Positions 15,712 to 23,809 of a stretch of DNA of 51,997 nt are shown piece by piece (within the stretch, counting starts at the first letter, position 1; each line of letters opens with the position of its first letter). The notes beneath the pieces were generated by a model. The model worked only from the letters and a program-made list of their open reading frames with translations, had not been told where the DNA came from and did no database searches. A program made the position numbers and the translations under genes. This DNA comes from Bradyrhizobium neotropicale (GTDB taxonomy: Bacteria; Pseudomonadota; Alphaproteobacteria; Rhizobiales; Xanthobacteraceae): the NCBI RefSeq assembly GCF_001641695.1, contig NZ_LSEF01000051.1:1-51997 (forward strand), given 5' to 3'.

Positions 15712-17310
15712 GTGGGCGAGATCCAACTCACCGGCCATCCTGCCTCGCCAGGCCTCGCCATCGGCCCGGTCGCCGTGTTGACGAGTGTCGTGGCGAGCCG
15801 AGCGGCGAAGGGCGATCCGGCTCAGGAGGCCGCAGCACTGAAGGCGGCGATCGAGGGGGCCGCAGTGGAACTCGCCGAACTGATCGCGACGGTTCATAGC
15901 GAAGCCGCGGAAATTCTGGAGTTTCAGGTCGCGATGCTGGGCGACGATGCGCTTGCGGAGGGGGCGTACGAAGCTGTTGCGGCCGGCAAGGCCGCCGACG
16001 ATGCCTGGCGCGCGGCACTCGACGCGGAGATTGCCGGCTATCGCGCTGCGGATGAGGAATATTTTCAGGCTCGTGCCGCGGATCTGGTCGACATTCGCGA
16101 CCGCGTGCTCGCCGGCCTGAACGGCGCGGATGCGATCGCGAAAATCTCCGGCGATTCCGTCGTCATGGGTGATGACATTTCGCCCTCGGCGTTTCTGGCC
16201 GTCGACTGGACCCGCGGCGGCGCCATCGCGCTGGCCGCGGGATCGCCTTCGTCGCATGTTGCGATGCTCGCGCGGGCACGCGGCGCTCCTATGGTGGTCG
16301 GATTGGGTCCATTGCCATCGAACGGACAGCCGCCGTCATTGGCGCTGGTCGACGGTGACGCCGGCACCGTGATCTTTGATCCCAACCCTGAAACACGCCG
16401 CCTGTTCGAGCACCGCGTGGCGGCTGCGAACGCCGCACGAATCGCTGCCGATGCCGGCCGCCTCAAACCGGCGGTGACGGCCGATGGCCGACGCATCGCT
16501 GTCCTTCTCAATGTCGCTGCGCCCGAAGACCTCGCGGGTCTCGATCCCGCAATCTGCGACGGCATCGGCCTCGTGCGGACGGAGTTTCTGTTCGAAGGGT
16601 CAAGAGGGCTGCCGGGCGAGGATGCGCAATATGCCGTCTACCGGCGCATTCTCGACTGGGCCGCGGGGCGGCCGGTGACGATCCGCACCCTTGATGCGGG
16701 CGGCGACAAGCCGATCTCCGGCTTGACGATCGATGGCGAGCGCAATCCATTCTTGGGCTTGCGCGGGATTCGTCTCTCGCTGGCACGGCCGGAGGTGTTT
16801 CGCGTGCAGTTGCGGGCGCTGTGCCGTGCGGCCGTCCATGGGACGCTGAAGGTGATGCTGCCGATGATCGCGGTTCCCGCGGAACTCGATCGTGCCAGCG
16901 CCATGCTGGATGCGGAGTTTGCGGCGCTCAAGGCAGAGGGCATCGCCTGCGCCCGGCCGCCGCTCGGCATCATGGTCGAGGTCCCCGCGGCAGCGCTTTG
17001 CGCGGAGGATTTTGGCGCGGCGTTCTATTCCATCGGGTCGAACGACCTGACCCAATACACGATGGCTGCGGCGCGCGACATCGGCGCTGTCGCCGACCTC
17101 AACGATGCCGGACATCCGGCGGTGCTGGCGCTGATCACACGGACCGTCGAGGCCGGGCGCAAGCGCGGCGTCGAGGTCTCGCTCTGCGGCGATGCCGCGG
17201 CCGATATGCGCTTGACGAATGCGCTGCTGGCGACGGGCCTGACGACTCTTTCGGTTTCGCCGATTGCGGTGGCCCGGCTCAAAGCGGCCATCGCCGGGGT
17301 GACTGCATGA
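15712..17310 (+). CDS. ptsP: PTS Enzyme I (phosphoenolpyruvate-protein phosphotransferase)
   Basis: A 532-residue Enzyme I that autophosphorylates from PEP and passes phosphate to HPr. The swivelling domain carries the active His182 in S-P-S-S-H-V-A-M-L-A-R. The PEP-binding barrel shows G-L-V-R-T-E-F-L-F, the T-L-D-A-G-G-D-K motif, a G-S-N-D-L-T-Q-Y motif and the catalytic Cys492 in L-C-G-D. The GTG at 15712 begins G-E-I-Q-L-T-G-H-P-A-S-P-G, the usual Enzyme I start; a longer frame to 15646 overlaps HPr and is rejected. No GAF domain is present, so this is not the nitrogen-PTS Enzyme I. It overlaps the next gene by ATGA. Confidence 0.93.
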   Translation: MGEIQLTGHPASPGLAIGPVAVLTSVVASRAAKGDPAQEAAALKAAIEGAAVELAELIATVHSEAAEILEFQVAMLGDDALAEGAYEAVAAGKAADDAWRAALDAEIAGYRAADEEYFQARAADLVDIRDRVLAGLNGADAIAKISGDSVVMGDDISPSAFLAVDWTRGGAIALAAGSPSSHVAMLARARGAPMVVGLGPLPSNGQPPSLALVDGDAGTVIFDPNPETRRLFEHRVAAANAARIAADAGRLKPAVTADGRRIAVLLNVAAPEDLAGLDPAICDGIGLVRTEFLFEGSRGLPGEDAQYAVYRRILDWAAGRPVTIRTLDAGGDKPISGLTIDGERNPFLGLRGIRLSLARPEVFRVQLRALCRAAVHGTLKVMLPMIAVPAELDRASAMLDAEFAALKAEGIACARPPLGIMVEVPAAALCAEDFGAAFYSIGSNDLTQYTMAAARDIGAVADLNDAGHPAVLALITRTVEAGRKRGVEVSLCGDAAADMRLTNALLATGLTTLSVSPIAVARLKAAIAGVTA

Positions 17311-17738
17311 GCGACGATGCAGGCGAAGACACAAGCCGGCCGGGCGACAGCAATGTCGCGGAATACAAGCTCATCCTGCGGCGGGCCCTCGACAACCGGC
17401 CATCCGGGACGCGGCTGAAGCTCGCGGCCGCGCTCGGCAAGAACCGCTCCTTTGTCAGCCAGATCACCAATCCGGCCTATCTGGTGCCGATCCCGGCGAA
17501 GCATGTCGCGATCATCTTCGAAGTCTGCCATCTCTCCGGAGCCGAGCGCGCGGCTTTTCTCGAAGCCTATGGACGCGCACACCCCGGACGGCTGCGCGCA
17601 CCTCACCGAGAGGCGCGCACGCGCACAGTTATTGTGACGGTGCCCGATCTCGGTGACGACAAGAAGAATCGTGCACTCGAGCAGCTCATCATCGACTTTG
17701 CTGATCAGCTCGCGCGCTACACCGAAAGCATCGGCTGA
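17307..17738 (+). CDS. Small helix-turn-helix-like protein between Enzyme I and dhaK
   Basis: A 143-residue protein whose ATG at 17307 overlaps the Enzyme I stop as ATGA. Residues 18-85 resemble a lambda-repressor-type helix-turn-helix: R-R-A-L-D-N-R-P-S-G-T-R-L-K-L-A-A-A-L-G, then N-R-S-F-V-S-Q-I and a final helix ending in F-L-E-A-Y. A basic linker follows, then a short strand and a C-terminal helix that may dimerise. I do not recognise a named family. It is a candidate local regulator of this operon. Confidence 0.65.
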   Translation: MSDDAGEDTSRPGDSNVAEYKLILRRALDNRPSGTRLKLAAALGKNRSFVSQITNPAYLVPIPAKHVAIIFEVCHLSGAERAAFLEAYGRAHPGRLRAPHREARTRTVIVTVPDLGDDKKNRALEQLIIDFADQLARYTESIG

Positions 17739-17777
17739 CGAATTCGGACTGCAAAAACGGATAACCGGGAGAACGCC

Positions 17778-18767
17778 ATGAAAAAGCTGATCAACAGCGC
17801 CGATACGGTGCTCGAAGAGAGTCTCGACGGGTTGGCGGCTGCGCATGCCGATATCCTGCTTCTCGGCGCCGAGCGGAAGTTCGTACGCCGCCGCACCCTG
17901 AAGCCGGGCAAGGTCGCGCTCATCTCGGGCGGAGGCTCGGGACATGAACCGCTCCATGCGGGCTTCGTCGGCGTAGGCATGCTCGATGCCGCATGTCCGG
18001 GCCAGGTCTTCACGTCACCGACGCCGGATCAGATGGTCGAGGCGGCGGAGTCGGTCGACACCGGGGCAGGCGTGCTCTTCATCGTCAAGAATTACGAAGG
18101 CGATGTGATGAATTTCACCATGGCTGCCGAGATGGCCGGGCGCGAAGTCGCAAGCGTGGTGACCAATGATGACGTCGCGGTCGAGAAATCGACCTACACG
18201 ACCGGCCGTCGCGGTGTCGCGGGGACGCTAATCGTGGAAAAGATGGTCGGCGCCGCGGCCGAGAAGGGCATGCCGCTCGCCGCGCTCAAGGTGCTCGGCG
18301 ATGATGTCAATCGGCGCACCCGCTCGATGGGCGTGGCGCTGCTGCCGTGCACCGTTCCGGCGGCGGGCCGGCCGAACTTCACTCTGGCTGACAACGAAAT
18401 GGAAATGGGGGTCGGCATTCATGGCGAGCCGGGGCGCCGCAGGGTGCCGTTGGCATCTGCCGATGCGATTGCTGCCGAGATGCTCAATGCGATCCTGGGT
18501 GATCTCACGCCGGGCAGGGGTAGCGAAGTCCTCCTACTGGTCAACGGCTTCGGCGCAACGCCCCTGATCGAGCTCTATCTGATGGTCAACAGCGCCAAGA
18601 GGATTCTGGAGGGGGCAGGGATTACGGCGACACGTTTCCTGACCGGTTCTCATGTGACGTCCCTCGACATGGCCGGTGCCTCGATCACCGTCTCCGTGCT
18701 CGACAACCAGGCAAAGGAATTGTGGGATGCCCCGGTGCATACCGCCGCGTTGCGCTGGGGTGTCTGA
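17778..18767 (+). CDS. dhaK: Dihydroxyacetone kinase substrate-binding subunit DhaK
   Basis: A 329-residue cytoplasmic protein that binds dihydroxyacetone covalently as a hemiaminal. The covalent histidine is His215 in G-V-G-I-H-G-E-P-G. The acid/base residues His56 (G-G-G-S-G-H-E-P) and Asp109 (N-Y-E-G-D) are both in place. Length matches PTS-type DhaK; the ATP-dependent single-chain kinases are much longer. The ATG at 17778 follows GGGAGAA. A 39-bp gap separates it from the upstream gene. It is the last gene of the operon, convergent with the minus-strand Bug gene. The 74 bp between them show no clear terminator. Confidence 0.94.
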   Translation: MKKLINSADTVLEESLDGLAAAHADILLLGAERKFVRRRTLKPGKVALISGGGSGHEPLHAGFVGVGMLDAACPGQVFTSPTPDQMVEAAESVDTGAGVLFIVKNYEGDVMNFTMAAEMAGREVASVVTNDDVAVEKSTYTTGRRGVAGTLIVEKMVGAAAEKGMPLAALKVLGDDVNRRTRSMGVALLPCTVPAAGRPNFTLADNEMEMGVGIHGEPGRRRVPLASADAIAAEMLNAILGDLTPGRGSEVLLLVNGFGATPLIELYLMVNSAKRILEGAGITATRFLTGSHVTSLDMAGASITVSVLDNQAKELWDAPVHTAALRWGV

Positions 18768-18841
18768 TGGATTGGGGCGAGAGATCAAGACCAAATTATT
18801 CAAAGCAGGTTGCGGACCAATCGCCTCCTTGACGCTGACGT

Positions 18842-19816
18842 CTATTGCGGTGCGATTCCGGCCGCTTTGATAATCCGTCCCCATTTCCCAATCTCAGACT
18901 TCAAGAAAGCTTCGAGGGCATCCGGCGTTGCGCGTTCGGGCTCGACCGGAGTCATGCTGAGCTCGCCAAAGCGGCTGATCAGCGCGGGATCCTTCAATGC
19001 GGTCTGCAACGCGCCCACAAGATGGTCGACCACAGGCTTCGGCGTGCCTCTCGGCGCGTAGAGGCCGTACCAAGTCGTGACATTGAAGTCAGGAACGCCG
19101 GCTTCGGCCGAGGTCGGCACGTCAGGCAGTGTTGCGACACGTTGCTTGCTGGTGATCGCGTAGCCTTTGATCGTGTTCGACTGGATATAGGGCGTCGGTC
19201 CGGTTGCGGGATCGCAATAGACGTCGATGTGGCCGGCGATGACGTCGTTCAGCGCCGGTCCGCCGCCCTTGTAGTAGATCGGCGTGAGTTTCGTATCAGT
19301 GGTGCTCATGAACATCAGGCCGCAGAGCTGCGAAGCCGAGCCGAGACCGACGTTGCCGAAGGTCATCTTGTCGCCCTCACTGCGGATGCGCGTGATCATC
19401 TCGCTCAAATCCTTGGCCGGGAAATTCGGCCGCGCCACCAGGATCATGGGCACGTCGGTGACGAGCCCGATCATGGCGAAGTCGCCGACGGGATCGAACG
19501 GCAACTTCGCATAGAGCGCGGGCGCAGTGGCCTGGCCGACATGCATCAGCAGCAGCGTGTAGCCATCGGGGGGCGCCTTGGCGACGCGGTTAGTGCCGAG
19601 CGTGCCGCCGGCGCCGACGACGTTCTCGATGACGATGGACTGCTTCAGCGTCGCACTCATCGCATTGCCGAGGATACGAGCGATGACGTCGCCGGGACCG
19701 CCGGCGGAGAAGGGCACAATCATCGTGACCGGGCGATTGGGGTAGTCGTCCGCGATCGCGGTGCCGCAGGAATAGAGCAGGAAAAGCAGGATCAGCGATC
19801 GTACGAGATACGTCAT
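18842..19816 (-). CDS. Bug-family (tripartite tricarboxylate transporter) substrate-binding protein
   Basis: A 324-residue periplasmic protein. Residues 1-22 form a signal peptide ending near G-T-A-I-A. The mature start D-D-Y-P-N-R-P-V-T-M-I-V-P-F-S-A-G-G-P-G-D is the Bug/TctC hallmark, and P-D-G-Y-T-L-L and G-L-Y-A-P-R-G-T-P also fit. Bug proteins bind carboxylates, amides or aromatic acids. No TctA or TctB membrane genes are nearby, so it may serve a distant permease or act in sensing. It lies 21 bp after the GntR gene at the end of the long minus-strand gene set. Confidence 0.92.
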   Translation of the reverse strand: MTYLVRSLILLFLLYSCGTAIADDYPNRPVTMIVPFSAGGPGDVIARILGNAMSATLKQSIVIENVVGAGGTLGTNRVAKAPPDGYTLLLMHVGQATAPALYAKLPFDPVGDFAMIGLVTDVPMILVARPNFPAKDLSEMITRIRSEGDKMTFGNVGLGSASQLCGLMFMSTTDTKLTPIYYKGGGPALNDVIAGHIDVYCDPATGPTPYIQSNTIKGYAITSKQRVATLPDVPTSAEAGVPDFNVTTWYGLYAPRGTPKPVVDHLVGALQTALKDPALISRFGELSMTPVEPERATPDALEAFLKSEIGKWGRIIKAAGIAPQ

Positions 19817-19837
19817 CGAACACTCCCTGGCGGCATT

Positions 19838-20554
19838 TTAGTCGTCGGAAGGCGCCGCCTCCTTGGCCACCGACGATTTTTCAATCATGTCAAGCGCGGC
19901 CACGGCAGCCGCGTTGATGTGGTCGACGCAGCAGCGTTCGGCGAGGTCCGCATCGCCGCTCTGGATCGCGCGCCAGATCGCTGTGACCTCGCGCAGGCTC
20001 TTGTTGATCCGCTTCGGTTGCGACATCGACGTGATCCGCAACAGCTGGATCCGGTCGTGGAGCGGCTTGAGCATGCGCTCGATGAACGCATTGCGGCAGC
20101 CGCCGATTAGCGCGGCGTAGAAGTCGGTCTTGGCTTCGAGGCATCCGACGAGATCTTGCTTGGCCGCGGCCGCCTTCAGCCGTGTCAAGGCTTTCCCGAT
20201 CCGGCGTGCGACCTCCGGGTCGTGAAGCCTAGCGCATTCGCGGCCGGCGAATCCTTCGAGAACCGCGCGCGCTGCGTAGAGTTGCCGGGCCTCCTCGAGG
20301 CTGATCGTAGAGACCACTGGACCGCGATGGGGGACCGTATTGACCAGCCCATCGGCCTCGAGGACACGCAGCGCCTCACGGATCGAGGGGCGGCTGACGC
20401 CCATCATCTCGCAGAGCTCGCGCTCGACCAGGCGTTGGCCCGGCTTGAGTGTTCCGGACATGATTGCTTCGCGCAGCTTTTGCGCGACCATCGCCCGGAC
20501 GGTCGGGACGTCCTCGATGCGGAGTGTCGACTGCAATTCGCTACGTCTTTCCAT
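19838..20554 (-). CDS. GntR-family transcriptional regulator with FCD ligand domain
   Basis: A 238-residue regulator. The winged helix-turn-helix spans residues 18-85, with L-R-E-A-I-M-S-G-T-L-K-P-G-Q-R-L and the recognition segment S-R-P-S-I-R-E-A-L-R-V-L. The all-helical FCD effector domain covers about 95-225; its usual metal ligands are plausible in D-F-Y-A-A-L-I and the later D-H-I-N-A motif. Such proteins usually repress catabolic operons and respond to organic acids. It lies 22 bp after the SDR gene in the minus-strand gene set, and the divergent control region at 31020-31056 is a likely target. Confidence 0.92.
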   Translation of the reverse strand: MERRSELQSTLRIEDVPTVRAMVAQKLREAIMSGTLKPGQRLVERELCEMMGVSRPSIREALRVLEADGLVNTVPHRGPVVSTISLEEARQLYAARAVLEGFAGRECARLHDPEVARRIGKALTRLKAAAAKQDLVGCLEAKTDFYAALIGGCRNAFIERMLKPLHDRIQLLRITSMSQPKRINKSLREVTAIWRAIQSGDADLAERCCVDHINAAAVAALDMIEKSSVAKEAAPSDD

Positions 20555-20576
20555 GTCCGGGCTCTGGGTGGGTGAT

Positions 20577-21317
20577 TTAGTACCGGTTTACAGGCAGAAT
20601 CATCATTTCGGCAATTTGAACGTGGGCGGGCTGGTCGAGGGCGAAGACGATGGAACGGGCAATATCGGCCGGTTCGAGCGCCATCCTGAATTGGTCGAAA
20701 TAGTCCTTTTCCCTCTGCTTATCGCCGCGGTAGCGAGTCAGGATGATGTTGGTCCTGGTCAGGCCGGGTTGAAGTTCGGTCACCCGGATTGCCGTTTCCG
20801 CCAACTCGCCCCGGAGGGTCTCGGTGAACATGTGCACCCCAGCCTTGCTGGTGCTGTAGGCGGCCATGTCCGGCACGATCCGGACCGCGTTGATCGAGCT
20901 GATGTTGACCACGTGGCCGGCGTTGCGCCGAATCATCTCGGGGAGGATCGCGCGCGTCACCCGCATCAAGCCGATCAGATTGGTCTGGATAATATTGGAC
21001 CAGTCGTCGGCGGAGCCGGCGTCAAAGCGCGTTCGCCCGCCGATATCGTGCCCGGCGTTGTTGATGAGCACGTCGACCGGCTTGAAATGCGCTGGAATAG
21101 CGTCCGGCAGGCGATCCACGGCCTGCGCATCGCTGACGTCGAGCTGGATCGGAAACACCGCGATGCCGGCCGTCGCCGCGAGTTCCTGGAGTGCCTTGGC
21201 GTCGCGGTCGACCAGCACGACGCGGCGGCCGCTTTCCAGCAGAGCCTTGGTGATGGCGCGTCCCATTCCGCCGGCGGCGCCCGTCAGCACGACGGTCTGG
21301 CCCGATTGTTCAGTCAT
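20577..21317 (-). CDS. SDR-family NAD(P)-dependent oxidoreductase (first of pair)
   Basis: A 246-residue classical short-chain dehydrogenase. The cofactor loop T-G-A-A-G-G-M-G is at residues 12-19, N-N-A-G near 86-89, a catalytic Ser in V-N-I-S-S, and Y-S-T-S-K with Tyr and Lys. The sequence resembles 3-hydroxy acid or serine-type dehydrogenases, but the substrate cannot be read. GGGAG precedes the ATG at 21317. It lies 24 bp downstream of the second SDR gene. Confidence 0.9.
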   Translation of the reverse strand: MTEQSGQTVVLTGAAGGMGRAITKALLESGRRVVLVDRDAKALQELAATAGIAVFPIQLDVSDAQAVDRLPDAIPAHFKPVDVLINNAGHDIGGRTRFDAGSADDWSNIIQTNLIGLMRVTRAILPEMIRRNAGHVVNISSINAVRIVPDMAAYSTSKAGVHMFTETLRGELAETAIRVTELQPGLTRTNIILTRYRGDKQREKDYFDQFRMALEPADIARSIVFALDQPAHVQIAEMMILPVNRY

Positions 21318-21341
21318 TGCAATGCTCCCATTCCAGTGTTC

Positions 21342-22112
21342 TCAAGCGACCGACCAGCCGCCGTCGATCGGCAGGCTGGCTCCGGTGATATCGTTCGCGG
21401 CCGGGCCGCAGAGAAAGACGACCATGGCTGCGACGGCGTCCATGGCGATGAAGCGCTGTGTGGGCTGACGCTCGCCGAGATATTGGCCGGTCACGTCCTC
21501 GACGGAGCGTCGGCTGTCCGCCGCCATCGTAGCGATCTTGTTCAGGATGGCGGGCGTCGGCAGCGTGCCCGGGCAGAGCGTGTTGCAGGTGATGCCGCTG
21601 CGGGCCGTCTCGATGGCGACGGCGCGCGTCACGCCCAGGATCGCGGTCTTGGTGGTGACGTAGTCGATCCGGTCCTCGATGGCGCGCGTCGAATAGATCG
21701 AGCCCATATTGATGATCCGGCCCCAGCCGCGCTGCCTCATGGCCGGCAGCGCCAGGCGGATGAGGTGGAACGGCGCCGAAAGGTTGACGGCCAGCGCCTG
21801 CTCCCAGCGATCGGGCGGAAACTGTTCGATCGCCGAGAAATGCCTGACAACGGCGTTGTTGACGAGGATGTCGATGGCGCCGCAGCGGTCGAGCAAGTCC
21901 GCCATCATGGCCTCGATCGCCCCGCGCTGGGTGAGATCGACGCCTGCCGCGATGACGTTTACACCGAAGCGGGCGCGAAGGTCGTCCGCGGCCTGCTTCG
22001 GCGCGACGAGATCGTGAAGGACAATATTGGCGCCCGCGCCGGCCAGGCCTTCCGCCACGGCAAGGCCAAGGCCCGCCGTCGCGCCGGTCACGAGTGCCCA
22101 TTTGCCCTTCAT
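21342..22112 (-). CDS. SDR-family NAD(P)-dependent oxidoreductase (second of pair)
   Basis: A 256-residue short-chain dehydrogenase. The cofactor loop is T-G-A-T-A-G-L-G (residues 9-16). The usual N-N-A-G reads N-N-A-V, the catalytic Ser is in N-M-G-S-I-Y, and the catalytic pair is in Y-V-T-T-K. It ends in P-I-D-G-G-W, the common SDR C-terminus. It is not a close copy of its neighbour. AGGAG precedes the ATG. It is placed between the CMD gene (15 bp upstream) and the other SDR, so it probably oxidises or reduces a hydroxy or keto acid in the same pathway. Confidence 0.9.
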   Translation of the reverse strand: MKGKWALVTGATAGLGLAVAEGLAGAGANIVLHDLVAPKQAADDLRARFGVNVIAAGVDLTQRGAIEAMMADLLDRCGAIDILVNNAVVRHFSAIEQFPPDRWEQALAVNLSAPFHLIRLALPAMRQRGWGRIINMGSIYSTRAIEDRIDYVTTKTAILGVTRAVAIETARSGITCNTLCPGTLPTPAILNKIATMAADSRRSVEDVTGQYLGERQPTQRFIAMDAVAAMVVFLCGPAANDITGASLPIDGGWSVA

Positions 22113-22127
22113 CGCAGACGCGTCTCC

Positions 22128-22508
22128 TTATTTCTTGTCGAGTTCGGCGAAGACTTCCTTCGCGTTCCGGAATGCGTCGACGCCGGCGGGTACGCCGCAA
22201 TAGATCGCGACCTGCATGAATACCTCGCGGATTTCCTCGCGCGTGGCGCCGTTGGCGAGCGCGCCGCGAACATGGGTCTTCAGCTCGTGCGGGCGATTGA
22301 GCGCACAGAGCATTGCGAGGTTAAGGAAGCTGCGGGTCTTGCGCGTCAGGCCTTCGCGGCCCCAGACGTAACCCCAGCAATACTCCGTCGTGAGGTCCTG
22401 CATCGGACGATTGAAGTCGTCCGCGGATGCGATCGCCTTGTCCACGAATTCGTTGCCGAGCACGCTCTTGCGGATTTCGAGACCGCGGTCGTAAGTCGCC
22501 TTGTCCAT
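22128..22508 (-). CDS. Carboxymuconolactone decarboxylase (CMD) family protein, copy 1
   Basis: A 126-residue helical protein of the CMD/AhpD-like family. The typical A-L-N-R-P-H-E-L-K-T-H-V-R-G-A core is at residues 67-81, followed by G-A-T-R-E-E-I-R-E and Y-C-G-V-P-A-G. It has one Cys rather than the CxxC of AhpD peroxidases, so it fits the decarboxylase/hydrolase type acting on lactones or cyclic acids. It is a clear paralogue of the CMD protein at 32524-32913. GGAGAA precedes the ATG. Confidence 0.9.
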   Translation of the reverse strand: MDKATYDRGLEIRKSVLGNEFVDKAIASADDFNRPMQDLTTEYCWGYVWGREGLTRKTRSFLNLAMLCALNRPHELKTHVRGALANGATREEIREVFMQVAIYCGVPAGVDAFRNAKEVFAELDKK

Positions 22509-22539
22509 GTTGTTCTCCGTTTTCTTGTTCCAGGCGTCG

Positions 22540-23775
22540 TCAGTTTTTCGGCCAGAACGGCTGCGCCAGCGCGAGCTCAGGCGGGAACACCGTCACCGGC
22601 ACGCCCGCCTGCCACTGCACGATGGTCATGCCGGCGCCGACGCGGCGGCCCTTCTCGTCGAACTTGATCTCGCCCAGCGGATAGTATTTCGACGGACCGG
22701 CATCCATGGTGCGCAGCGCCTCGCCGACGGCGACACGGTCGGCCTTGCCGGCCTTCTCCAGCGCGTCCTTGATCACCCACATGTCGCCATAGGTGGAGAT
22801 CGCGTTCTGCGTCATCCACGGCTCCTTGTAGCGGGTCTTCAATTCGGCGATCAGTGCCTCGTGGCCTTTGGCGCCCCAGCTGGCAACGCAGGTCAGCACG
22901 CCCTGAAGCAGTTCCGGGCTCACGGTCTGCAGCATGTCCGGCTCGGCGATCGCGATGCCGAACGAGATCGTCGGCACCTTGCCCTGGCCGAGGCCGAACT
23001 CGTTCATCTTCTCGAGCAGCAGTTTTGCGTCCGAGATCACCGTCGGCAGGAAGAACAATAGATCGGGTTTTGCCGCGCGGACCTTCTGCACCAGCGACGT
23101 CGCATCCGCCAGCGGCGGGGTGAAAGTCTCGTCGACGATCAACTGCAACTGGTTCTCCGCCAGTAGGCCTTCGCGCATCGCCTTTGCGGAGGCGATCGAG
23201 GCCCCAGTGTTGTCGGTGAGGATCGCTACCGTCTTCGGCCGCTTGCCAGAGGCCGTCTCCGCCAGCTTGATGATCTGGGGCAATGCTTGCCGCGCCTGCG
23301 AGCCTGCGGTGGCCGCGGTCTGGAACACGTATTTGAAACCACGGTCCGTGATCAGGTCGGAATAGGAGAGGGTGAGGACGGGCAAACTGGCGCGCTCGGT
23401 GACCTCGGTCACGGCGAGCGTAAACGAGGACAGGTATGCGCCACTGGCCGCGACCAGATCGGTCTCCTGTGCCACCATGCGCTGTGCCGCGTTCTTGGCT
23501 TTCTCCGTGGTGTCGCCGGAATCGAGCACGACGAGTTTCAGCTTGGCACCGCCGAGCGACTTGATGCCGCCCTGCGCGTTGATGTGATCGACCGCCATCT
23601 CGGCGCCCTCGCGCATCACCGTGCCCGGGCGAGCGTAGAGCCCGGAGATCGGTACCAGCAGGCCGACTTTGACTTCGGCGGGTTGCTGCGCCCAGGCGTG
23701 GGATGCGATCAGCGTACCGGACGCACCGGCCAGCAGCGCTCGCCGCGAGATCGTGATCTTGGTCTTTCCGGTCAT
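22540..23775 (-). CDS. Branched-chain-type ABC substrate-binding protein, copy 1
   Basis: A 411-residue LivJ-type binding protein. The ATG at 23775 follows GGGGAGGAGAA and begins a signal peptide with a twin-arginine-like S-R-R-A-L-L-A-G, cleaved after S-H-A-W-A. The mature protein starts V-K-V-G-L-L-V-P-I-S-G, the family hallmark, with A-Q-G-G-I-K and V-V-L-D-S-G-D-T. A longer upstream frame to 24006 is rejected because it overlaps the previous gene. It is a tandem paralogue of the next gene, about 34 bp away. Such proteins also bind aromatic acids and other organic solutes. Confidence 0.92.
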   Translation of the reverse strand: MTGKTKITISRRALLAGASGTLIASHAWAQQPAEVKVGLLVPISGLYARPGTVMREGAEMAVDHINAQGGIKSLGGAKLKLVVLDSGDTTEKAKNAAQRMVAQETDLVAASGAYLSSFTLAVTEVTERASLPVLTLSYSDLITDRGFKYVFQTAATAGSQARQALPQIIKLAETASGKRPKTVAILTDNTGASIASAKAMREGLLAENQLQLIVDETFTPPLADATSLVQKVRAAKPDLLFFLPTVISDAKLLLEKMNEFGLGQGKVPTISFGIAIAEPDMLQTVSPELLQGVLTCVASWGAKGHEALIAELKTRYKEPWMTQNAISTYGDMWVIKDALEKAGKADRVAVGEALRTMDAGPSKYYPLGEIKFDEKGRRVGAGMTIVQWQAGVPVTVFPPELALAQPFWPKN

Positions 23776-23809
23776 GACAATTCTCCTCCCCTGAAAAATC
23801 GCGCGATGC

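Noticed and set aside
20340..22667. 775-residue plus-strand ORF
   Set aside because: It lies opposite the GntR, two SDR and CMD genes, which all show clear catalytic or DNA-binding motifs. Its sequence is low-complexity R/D/G-rich shadow.
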